Assembly: GCF_001422245.1 (NCBI RefSeq)
Contig: NZ_LMMM01000007.1
Location: 912-64,911 of the forward strand
Length of the DNA stretch: 64,000 nt
Direction: 5' to 3'
Source: Rhizobium sp. Leaf262
Lineage (GTDB): Bacteria; Pseudomonadota; Alphaproteobacteria; Rhizobiales; Rhizobiaceae
Shown one piece after another: positions 6,270-12,825 of this stretch. A model generated the notes under the pieces. The model worked only from the letters and a program-made list of their open reading frames with translations. It was not told the DNA's origin and searched no databases. Numbering within the stretch: position 1 is the first letter of the stretch; each line of letters opens with the position of its first letter. The translations under genes were made by a program, and so were the position numbers.

Positions 6270-8929
6270 GTCGATACCCTCGCTGTTTTCAATCTCAACG
6301 CATTGCCCAGCACGAAGACCGAGGACAGCGCCATCGCCCCCGCCCCGACCATGGGCGACAGCATGATGCCGAACCCCGGATAAAGCGCACCTGCCGCGAC
6401 GGGAATGAGCGCGACATTGTACCCGAAGGCCCAGAACAGGTTCTGGCGGATGTTGCGCATGGTGGCGCGGCTCATCTCGATAGCATGCAACACACCCATC
6501 AGATCACCACCCACCAGCACCACATCGGCGCTTTCAATGGCGACATCCGTGCCGGTGCCGATGGCGATACCGATATCGGCTTCAGCCAGCGCCGGTGCGT
6601 CATTGATCCCGTCGCCCACGAAAGCCAGTGTCTTACCGCCGTTGCGCAGATCATGAATTGCCTGGACCTTGCCCTGCGGCAGGACCTCGGCAACGACCTT
6701 TTCGATGCCCACCTGGCTGGCGATGGCTTTGGCCGTGCGTGCATTATCCCCCGTCACCATCGCCACCTCTATGCCCATGGATTTCAAGGCTTTGATGGCA
6801 TGGATGCTGGATGATTTCAGCGGATCGGCCACCGCGATGATCGCCGCCAGCTGGCCGTCGATGGCGGCGTAAAGCGGTGTTTTGCCTTCGTTGCCCAGCT
6901 TTTGTGCGGCATCCGCGAATGTTGCGATGGAGAGGCCGAGTTTGGACATGAAGCGGTCTGCGCCGACGTCTATTTTGAGGCCATCCACAGTGACGGAAAT
7001 GCCGTAGCCGGTAATGCTTTGGAAGTTGGTGATTGAGGGAGCGAAGACCCCCTCTGCCCTGCCGGGCTTCGTCGCTGCAATCGATTCACTGGATCGAGTG
7101 CTCTGCTGCGCAGACCGCTCCTCTGCCCCCACAAGGGGGGAGAGACCAAGTGGCGAGCTTACCATTCCATCATCGAACGGTTCAGCCGGGTTAGCCCCTC
7201 CCCCTTGTGGGGAGGGGTTGGGGAGGGGTTCTTCCCCCCTCGCCGCCCGCACAATCGCCTCCGCAATCGGATGCTCCGACCGACTCTCCACCGCCGCAAC
7301 CAGCCTCAAAACCTCCCGGCGCTCAAACCCATCGGCCACCACCAGATCGGTCAGCTCCGGCCTGCCCTTCGTCACTGTCCCGGTCTTGTCCACCACCACG
7401 ATCCCGGCAGACCGCAGGGCCTGCAAAGCCTCACCCTTGCGAAACAACACGCCCAGTTCCGCAGCCCGGCCCGTGCCGACCATGATCGATGTCGGCGTCG
7501 CAAGCCCCATGGCGCAAGGGCATGCGATGATGAGGACTGCGACGGCATTGATCAGTGCATAGGTAAAGGCAGGCTGCGGCCCAAAGATCGCCCAGACCAC
7601 GAAAGTCAGCACCGCAACGCCAATCACGACAGGCACGAACAGCGCGGTTACCCGGTCCACCAGAAGCTGGATCGGCAGTTTTGCGCCCTGCGCCTGCTCC
7701 ACCAACCGGATGATCTGCGCCAGCATCGTATCGGCGCCGACCTTCGTCGCGCGGAATGTCAGCGTGCCATTGCCATTGATCGTGCCGCCGGTCACACGCG
7801 CGCCCACAGTCTTTTCCACCGGCACCGGCTCGCCCGAGATCATCGATTCATCGATATAGGACGCACCCTCCACCACCTCGCCATCCACAGCCAGGCGCTC
7901 GCCGGGGCGGATGATGATGAGGTCGCCCACCACGACCTCGTCTGGTGCAATATCCAGCGTCTGCCCGCCCCGCTCCACCCGCGCCGTCTTGGCCTGAAGG
8001 CTCGCCAGTTTGCGGATGGCATCGCCCGTCTTGCCGCTGGCGCGGGCCTCCAGCAGCCGCCCGATCAGGATCAGCGTCACGATAACGGTCGCTGCCTCGT
8101 AATAGACATGCCGGGCATTCTCCGGCAGCAGACCGGGTGCAAAGGTCGTCACCAGCGAATAGAGATAGGCCGCACTCACCCCCAGCGCGACAAGCGAATT
8201 CATCTCCGGTGCGCCATGCGCAAGGGCCGGAAAACCGCTCTTCAGGAACCGCCAGCCCGGCCCGAAAATTACCACCGTCGCCAGCGCGAAATAGACGTAA
8301 TACAGCGTCTGCGTCTCGATAACGCCCATCAGCCAATGGTGCATGGGCGCGTAAAGATGCCCGCCCATTTCCAGCACGAAAAGCGGCGCGGTGAAAATGG
8401 CCGCCAGAATGACATCCCGCTTCAGCGTCGCCTCGTCACCGGCATGGTGGCTATGCTCATGCCCTGCGTGGTCGCGGGCCGCCGCACCCGGAGCCTTCAG
8501 CGCAAATCCGGCGAGCCTCGCCGTTTCCACCAGCACCTCACGCTGACGCGCACCGCCCATGCTCTCGATGGTCACAGTCCCGTTCTGCGCATTCACCTCC
8601 ACGTTTACAGTGGTCGGCGCGGCTTCCAGCACGGTCTTCAACCGCGCGGCATCTTCCGCACCCTTCAAGCCAAGCACCGAAAGCGTGATCGTCTGGGGCG
8701 CAACCTCATAACCAATCTTCTTCACCGCCGCGGCCAGTGTCTTTGCCGAAAAGCCTGCCGCCGGTTCCACCGTCAGCTTCTTCGTCGCAAAATTCACCGA
8801 GCTCGCCGCCACCCCCGGCACCTTCCCCGCCGCCACCTCAACGCGCCGCACGCAGGACGCACAGGTCATGCCCTCCACGGACACGGAAATCGGCTCTGCC
8901 GGGATGGTGGTCTTGACTGTCTCATTCAT
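6266..8929 (-). CDS. copA: Cu(I)-exporting P1B-type ATPase CopA
   Basis: This 887-residue pump expels Cu(I) from the cytoplasm. The first HMA domain carries GMTCASC (Cys23, Cys26); a second HMA-like region (about 78-150) has lost its CxxC. A His-rich stretch (DHAGHEHSHHAGDE) precedes the membrane domain. Eight membrane segments, the CPC copper site (IIACPCAMGLATP), phosphorylation site DKTGT, SEHP of the nucleotide domain and GDGINDAPAL are present. Residues about 566-628 are an extra, low-complexity segment encoded by an intergenic-type repeat inserted in frame in the N-domain. The gene heads the copper operon behind a CueR-type promoter. Confidence 0.96.
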   Translation of the reverse strand: MNETVKTTIPAEPISVSVEGMTCASCVRRVEVAAGKVPGVAASSVNFATKKLTVEPAAGFSAKTLAAAVKKIGYEVAPQTITLSVLGLKGAEDAARLKTVLEAAPTTVNVEVNAQNGTVTIESMGGARQREVLVETARLAGFALKAPGAAARDHAGHEHSHHAGDEATLKRDVILAAIFTAPLFVLEMGGHLYAPMHHWLMGVIETQTLYYVYFALATVVIFGPGWRFLKSGFPALAHGAPEMNSLVALGVSAAYLYSLVTTFAPGLLPENARHVYYEAATVIVTLILIGRLLEARASGKTGDAIRKLASLQAKTARVERGGQTLDIAPDEVVVGDLIIIRPGERLAVDGEVVEGASYIDESMISGEPVPVEKTVGARVTGGTINGNGTLTFRATKVGADTMLAQIIRLVEQAQGAKLPIQLLVDRVTALFVPVVIGVAVLTFVVWAIFGPQPAFTYALINAVAVLIIACPCAMGLATPTSIMVGTGRAAELGVLFRKGEALQALRSAGIVVVDKTGTVTKGRPELTDLVVADGFERREVLRLVAAVESRSEHPIAEAIVRAARGEEPLPNPSPQGGGANPAEPFDDGMVSSPLGLSPLVGAEERSAQQSTRSSESIAATKPGRAEGVFAPSITNFQSITGYGISVTVDGLKIDVGADRFMSKLGLSIATFADAAQKLGNEGKTPLYAAIDGQLAAIIAVADPLKSSSIHAIKALKSMGIEVAMVTGDNARTAKAIASQVGIEKVVAEVLPQGKVQAIHDLRNGGKTLAFVGDGINDAPALAEADIGIAIGTGTDVAIESADVVLVGGDLMGVLHAIEMSRATMRNIRQNLFWAFGYNVALIPVAAGALYPGFGIMLSPMVGAGAMALSSVFVLGNALRLKTARVST
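7046..7232 (-). repeat. Palindromic repeat (family A) inserted in frame in copA
   Basis: On the plus strand, ACCCCCTCTGCCCTGCCGGG at the left end matches the left arm of the element at 50547-50593. CTGCCCCCACAAGGGGGGAGAG and CCCCTCCCCCTTGTGGGGAG to the right repeat the typical arm dyads. The length is about 187 bases, and the reading frame stays open through the element. It encodes Gly/Pro/Ser-rich sequence (PLPNPSPQGGG) that P1B ATPases do not normally have. The exact borders are estimated. Confidence 0.8.
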
Positions 8930-8960
8930 GGGATTTCCCCTTTCGAGACCTCATGTAATG

Positions 8961-8983
8961 CTTCCCATGATGGGAAGGTCAAG
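8961..8983 (-). promoter_or_regulatory. CueR-type copA promoter/operator
   Basis: A 17-bp perfect dyad CTTCCCAT-C-ATGGGAAG (8961-8977 on the plus strand) is preceded in the minus direction by the -35 hexamer TTGACC (8978-8983). The next -10-like TACATG lies 19 bp away, the long spacer that MerR-family activators require. The position, about 30-55 bases upstream of the copA ATG, fits control of copA-cueR-copZ. Confidence 0.85.
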
Positions 8984-9072
8984 GGATGTGATTGTATTTC
9001 TCGGCATGCCGTCTAAAACGGTTTCACGATATTGATGCCCGCCATTTTTAAAACGCGAGATTGGAAACGCCG

Positions 9073-9825
9073 ATGCGATTTTCACTTATGGTTTTTCTTC
9101 TGACAGTGGCAATGATGAACCAGGCCTATGCCAACTGGATCCAGTTCGGCGATCAGTCCCTGCCCTGCTCCAGTCAATACGATGTCGTTCAGGCCAAGAG
9201 CCTTTACACTGCACAGGTGCTGGACAACGGAACGGGCAAGCTCCATTTCGTCAAGAACCCCGCAACAGACAAACAATGCGCAAGTGACGCGACGAAATGC
9301 CGGGAGGATGCCTATCTTATTCCTGGCGACAGGGTGATCGTTTCCTCTGGAACGGACGAGTTGTCCTGTGTTCTCTATGTTTCGCCCAAGGGAACCAGCA
9401 AGATGGGCTTTCTGCCGGCCAATTGCCTCGACTTCGAAACCAATGTCTTCGCGAAGTTCGATACGCTCGAAATGCAGGGCGACTGGACGACCGGAAATTC
9501 CACCATTACGATATCAGGTGGAGAGAGCAGCTTCGTGATGATTGACGGGGAAGCCAGCAACGGGCCGCCCTCCTATCACACCGGGTCAATCATGGGACCG
9601 GCGTTTCTTCAGCCAGAAGGCATGTTGGCCGGTTATGAAGATAACCACTACGATGGTTCAGAGCCCGCCAGTGGCACACCTGGATCCTTCGACGGTTGTC
9701 GTGTCCGTCTTCGTTCGCTGACCCATTTTATGGTTGTGGAAGACAATGACAGCTGCGGTGGACAGGGTGTGAGTTTTTCCGGCGTTTACGTCAAAAAGTC
9801 TGAAACAGAAACGCCTACCAAATAA
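9073..9825 (+). CDS. Secreted hypothetical protein
   Basis: The 250-residue product starts with a clean signal peptide (MRFSLMVFLLTVAMMNQAYA, cleavage after AYA). The mature part contains four or more cysteines (PCSSQ, DKQCASDATKC, LSCVLY, NCLDFE, DSCGGQ), suggesting disulfides in the periplasm. No known enzymatic motif was recognised; the alternation of polar and hydrophobic residues suggests a beta-rich fold. The ATG at 9073 is chosen over an upstream in-frame TTG because it begins the signal peptide. It diverges from copA and could be unrelated to copper. Confidence 0.7.
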   Translation: MRFSLMVFLLTVAMMNQAYANWIQFGDQSLPCSSQYDVVQAKSLYTAQVLDNGTGKLHFVKNPATDKQCASDATKCREDAYLIPGDRVIVSSGTDELSCVLYVSPKGTSKMGFLPANCLDFETNVFAKFDTLEMQGDWTTGNSTITISGGESSFVMIDGEASNGPPSYHTGSIMGPAFLQPEGMLAGYEDNHYDGSEPASGTPGSFDGCRVRLRSLTHFMVVEDNDSCGGQGVSFSGVYVKKSETETPTK

Positions 9826-9907
9826 GATCGCCCTCTAAGCTTGACGTAGAGACGCTCCCTTGACGTCATCTCATCGATCTTACTTATGAAGCATCGTTTC
9901 TTCCCGA

Positions 9908-10207
9908 TTATTGGGAAAAATTTTTAAACGACATGTCGTTACAGGCTCGTGTCGAAGGAACCTTCTTTTCGACTCCAATGCCGCCATGCACCATCAGACC
10001 AAGAGCAGAAAACGCCGCCGAGACTGCCTTTAAAAAGGCCGCCGCCAAGGCCACAGCAATCAGCAAGGGCCAGGTGACGGCCCCCACCATCAGCACCACA
10101 TGCTTCAGCCGCCATACACCACCATTCCGGTTGCGCTCGACAATAACGAACATGGCAAAAACGCCCGCGTGTAAAAAATATACCGCACCCAAAAATGCTT
10201 CAAACAT
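9908..10207 (-). CDS. Small membrane protein, unknown function
   Basis: The 99-residue product has a hydrophobic N-terminal helix (about residues 4-23), a basic turn (ERNRNGGVWRLKH) and a second long hydrophobic region (about 34-72), ending in a polar tail. No family was recognised. A perfect CtrA-type box (10226-10241) lies 18 bases upstream of its ATG. An opposite-strand open frame covers the same bases but encodes a low-complexity Thr/Ala/Lys product and is less credible. Confidence 0.55.
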   Translation of the reverse strand: MFEAFLGAVYFLHAGVFAMFVIVERNRNGGVWRLKHVVLMVGAVTWPLLIAVALAAAFLKAVSAAFSALGLMVHGGIGVEKKVPSTRACNDMSFKNFSQ

Positions 10208-10225
10208 TCCAACAGCCCCAACCGC

Positions 10226-10241
10226 TTAATAGTGTCTTAAC
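10226..10241. promoter_or_regulatory. Putative CtrA box (TTAA-N7-TTAAC)
   Basis: TTAA-TAGTGTC-TTAAC matches the full consensus of the alphaproteobacterial cell-cycle regulator CtrA. It is placed just upstream of the minus-strand membrane gene starting at 10207. Binding is inferred from the motif only. Confidence 0.5.
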
Positions 10242-10312
10242 TAGCAGCGGTCGCGTGAAGGTACATCGCCCAAATGGGTGAGAGGTTGCGATTTTATGAA
10301 TAAGTCACCGAA

Positions 10313-10467
10313 TTCCCCGCCGCCACCTCAACGCGCCGCATACAGGACGCACGGGTCATCCCCACGAACACGGAAACCGGCTCTGCCCGGATGATGGTCT
10401 TGACGGTCTCATTGGATGTCCCTTTCGAGACCTGATTTAATGCTTCCCATGATGAGAAGGTTGAGGG
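10313..10467 (-). pseudogene. Decayed duplicate of the copA promoter and first ~35 codons
   Basis: This stretch aligns base by base with 8826-8985 (copA start and promoter), roughly 85 percent identical by eye. The left arm CTTCCCAT of the CueR dyad survives, but the right arm has an A in place of G and the -35 is TCAACC instead of TTGACC. The copA ATG is lost. Remaining codons would read roughly as the CopA N-terminus, but the first metal cysteine of TCASC is changed to Arg. It ends abruptly after CCCCGCCGCC. It is a dead fragment, not a gene. Confidence 0.85.
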
Positions 10468-10511
10468 AAAACGACGATATTTAACGCTCAGCGTCTCTTC
10501 TTGAAAATGAT

Positions 10512-10523
10512 GCTCAATTGAGC
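10512..10523. promoter_or_regulatory. Operator-like palindrome before the TA pair
   Basis: GCTCAATTGAGC is a perfect 12-bp palindrome, 30 bases upstream of the antitoxin ATG and overlapping the likely promoter (a -10-like TACATT follows at 10524). RelB/DinJ antitoxins repress their own operon through such dyads. The assignment is by position. Confidence 0.6.
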
Positions 10524-10553
10524 TACATTTGAAAAGCTAGAAGGAGCAAGCCC

Positions 10554-10829
10554 ATGACTGCCAACGCATATGTCAGAGCGCGTATCGACCAGACCGTCAA
10601 AGATGATGCCACGGCGGTACTCGACAGTCTTGGGCTGACCGTTTCCGATGTCATGCGCATGATGCTGACCCGAATTGCCCGGGAAAAGGCACTCCCCATC
10701 GAACTGACTCGCCCGAATGCGGAAACGCTGGCGGCGATGGAAGAGGCGCGCGCCATTGCTGCACATAAACGCGCTCGTTTTAATAAGGCCGAAGACATGT
10801 TTGACGCTCTGGACGGCGGCAAACAGTGA
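10554..10829 (+). CDS. RelB/DinJ-family antitoxin
   Basis: The 91-residue product has the RelB/DinJ pattern: a ribbon-helix-helix N-terminus (YVRARIDQTVKDDATAVLDSLGLTVSDVMRMMLTRIAREKALP) and a helical, charged C-terminal half that binds the toxin. AAGGAG lies 9 bases before the ATG. It overlaps the toxin gene by four bases (GTGA). It should neutralise YafQ and repress the operon, probably at the palindrome 10512-10523. Confidence 0.9.
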   Translation: MTANAYVRARIDQTVKDDATAVLDSLGLTVSDVMRMMLTRIAREKALPIELTRPNAETLAAMEEARAIAAHKRARFNKAEDMFDALDGGKQ

Positions 10830-11161
10830 AAGGTCACAAAGGCGAAGAGAGCAAAGCAGCATCCAAACGGACGACCTTGCCGCGAAGCTGCGAGTTCACA
10901 AAGCAATTCCTGAAAGATTGGAAACGGCTGAACGCTTCGGGCCGGTACGATATGGTGAAACTAAAAGAGGTCATGCTGCTCCTCATCGCAAATGATGTAG
11001 CCTTACCGGCTCACTTGCGTGATCACGAGTTGACCGGCGAATGGCGCGATCATCGCGAATGCCACATCGGCGGTGATTTTCTCTTGATCTATCACACCGA
11101 AGAGCAGGCAAATCTGGTGGTGTTCACGCGCGCCGGAACACACTCTGAACTATTCAGATAG
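10826..11161 (+). CDS. YafQ-family mRNA interferase toxin
   Basis: The 111-residue product fits the YafQ branch of the RelE superfamily: FTKQFLKDWKRLNASGR, then LPAHLRDHELTGEWRDHRECHIGGDFLLIYH and the C-terminal VVFTRAGTHSELFR. YafQ toxins cut mRNA at the ribosome; the expected catalytic histidines (HLRDHELTG, RDHREC, GTHSELF) are present. Translation starts at a GTG coupled to the antitoxin stop. About 20 residues at the N-terminus are basic and longer than usual, so an internal start is possible. Confidence 0.9.
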   Translation: MKGHKGEESKAASKRTTLPRSCEFTKQFLKDWKRLNASGRYDMVKLKEVMLLLIANDVALPAHLRDHELTGEWRDHRECHIGGDFLLIYHTEEQANLVVFTRAGTHSELFR

Positions 11162-11176
11162 TATCCGAACCTAGCT

Positions 11177-11989
11177 TTACCGATGCACGGAAAAGCGCGG
11201 AATATCGCGTAAGAACTCTTCGCGCACCACCTGTCCCATGGGCTTGTCGGAGGGCTTGTCGCCCAAGCGGAAGCGGACGAAGACGATGTGTTGGCCTTCG
11301 CGTTCGGCCCAGCCGACGAACCAGCCGAAGGGGCGGTTGGGGTCGGGCTTGCCGTCACTGCCCATGAGATTGCCAGTGCCTGTCGTGCCATGGGCGCTCC
11401 AGGCTTCGGCGCCGTCATACACGGGAATGATGGCCTTGGTCTTGTTCTGCGCGTCGCGGGAAAAGGGCAGATTGTTGGCCAGCAGGCGGCGCATGAAGCC
11501 GATCTGTTCCACTGGCGAAATCGCCAGCGACGTGCCGACCCAGGCGTCGGTCAGCCCGTTGTTCTTGCCCGCTTCGCCAGCCACATCGGCATTGCCGAAA
11601 CCCAGTCGCTTGACGTAAGCCGCAAATTTTTCCTGACCCAGACGGCTGGTGATCTCGCGCGAATACCAGCGAATGCCCTCTTTCTGCCAGCTTGTCGGAT
11701 CGACCTTCTTGCGCTCCTGCGGTGCGGCCTCCATTCCCGTTTGCCACTCCCAGACGGGATTGAACTCATCCAGCAGAATGCCGGAATCATAACCAATCAG
11801 AGCCAGCGGCACCTTGAAGGTCGAGGCGGGAGAAACGCGCTTGTCGCAACTGCCCTGCTGGGTAATCACAGCGCCGGTTTCCACAGATGTCACGAAGGTG
11901 CACTCGAACGGCTGCAGCGATTGCGCACGCACGGGCGACCCTACTGCGAGAAGGCAGATTGGCAACAGAAGCGCGAAACGATTGCGCAT
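11177..11989 (-). CDS. Class D beta-lactamase homologue with altered motifs
   Basis: The 270-residue protein has a signal peptide (cleavage near SPVRAQS). The serine motif STFK (Ser56-Lys59) is intact, and the omega-loop region [15 protein letters not shown] and the GWFVGWAE strand are typical of OXA enzymes. The other motifs differ: the SxV position reads Ser-Arg-Glu (110-112), YGN is FGN (131-133), and KTG is Thr-Thr-Gly (202-204). FGN occurs in several active OXA enzymes, but loss of the KTG lysine is unusual. It may be a weak enzyme, a penicillin-binding protein or a sensor domain. Confidence 0.8.
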   Translation of the reverse strand: MRNRFALLLPICLLAVGSPVRAQSLQPFECTFVTSVETGAVITQQGSCDKRVSPASTFKVPLALIGYDSGILLDEFNPVWEWQTGMEAAPQERKKVDPTSWQKEGIRWYSREITSRLGQEKFAAYVKRLGFGNADVAGEAGKNNGLTDAWVGTSLAISPVEQIGFMRRLLANNLPFSRDAQNKTKAIIPVYDGAEAWSAHGTTGTGNLMGSDGKPDPNRPFGWFVGWAEREGQHIVFVRFRLGDKPSDKPMGQVVREEFLRDIPRFSVHR

Positions 11990-12099
11990 GCATGATCCTT
12001 GACTTTGCGGCCATGCATCATAGCCGGGAACGGGCGTAAGAAAAGAGAGGGGCGGATTAAACGTTTGATGCGGCAGGAATAGGACAAACATTTCTCCTT

Positions 12100-12216
12100 C
12101 CTCATTCCTGTCCTTGTGACAGGAATCCAGTCGTCGCGCGTCTGCGCGGCGGAAGGACTCTTTTCAGCCCAAGGATTTGGCTAGCTGGATTCCTGTGACG
12201 AGCACAGGAATGAGGG
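12100..12216. repeat. Dispersed intergenic repeat, family B, copy 1
   Basis: The element is bounded by inverted ends (CTCATTCCTG.. and ..CAGGAATGAG) and contains the core CGCGCGTCTGCGC followed by TCTTTTCAGCCCAAGGA and CTGGATTCCTG. The same core and layout recur at 48686-48800. Length is about 117 bases. It lies between the beta-lactamase and ycgN genes, which are both on the minus strand. Confidence 0.75.
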
Positions 12217-12241
12217 TACACGAAAGAAACGGAGCAGATGC

Positions 12242-12718
12242 TTACCGCTGCTGCGCTTCCGGCTGCTCCCCCACTGTCAAAGGCCAGTCCACGACATAGT
12301 TTTCGAAGTCGTCGACATCGACGTCCTTCTCGTTGACCACGCGGCCACGTGCGGAAATGCCCGCAATATGCACGGTCTCCGGGTCACCGGAAACGAGATG
12401 GTGCCACCAGTAGAGATCGTGGCCGTCACGCACCAGCGCATAGGCGCAGGTCGGCGGCAGCCAGCCGATTTCGTTGACAAGCTTCAGGTTGAGCTGAATA
12501 CAGTCAGGCACGGTGGCAAAACGGTCGGCGTAATCCGAACAGGCGCAGCTGTCGCCGTCCAGCAGCTGACAGGAAACGGAGGTGAACACCACCTCGCCCG
12601 TATCCCAATCTTCCAGCTTGTTGAGACAGCAAAGGCCACAGCCATCGCACAGGCTTTCCCATTCGCTGTTACTCATTTGCGCCAGCGACTTTGTTTTCCA
12701 GAATGGCGCGTCACTCAT
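12242..12718 (-). CDS. YcgN-family cysteine-cluster protein
   Basis: The 158-residue protein belongs to the YcgN (UPF0260) family, whose conserved cysteines ([33 protein letters not shown]) probably bind zinc or an iron-sulfur cluster; its physiological role is not established. The start at [12 protein letters not shown] matches the conserved N-terminus of the family; in-frame ATGs 9 and 10 codons earlier are also possible. It is divergent from the penicillin-binding protein gene. Confidence 0.85.
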   Translation of the reverse strand: MSDAPFWKTKSLAQMSNSEWESLCDGCGLCCLNKLEDWDTGEVVFTSVSCQLLDGDSCACSDYADRFATVPDCIQLNLKLVNEIGWLPPTCAYALVRDGHDLYWWHHLVSGDPETVHIAGISARGRVVNEKDVDVDDFENYVVDWPLTVGEQPEAQQR

Positions 12719-12825
12719 CGTTAACATTTCCGTTTCATTTTGCATCATCAGGCGGCAACATGAACTAGCCCGTTTGGTCATATCGCCATCGGCCAGCTTT
12801 TAGGATAATTCTAAAATCAGGCGGA

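Noticed and set aside
7205-9016. 603-codon open frame opposite copA
   Set aside because: It is the antisense shadow of copA: its product is an Arg/His-rich sequence without domain pattern, and codon third positions do not fit the genome.
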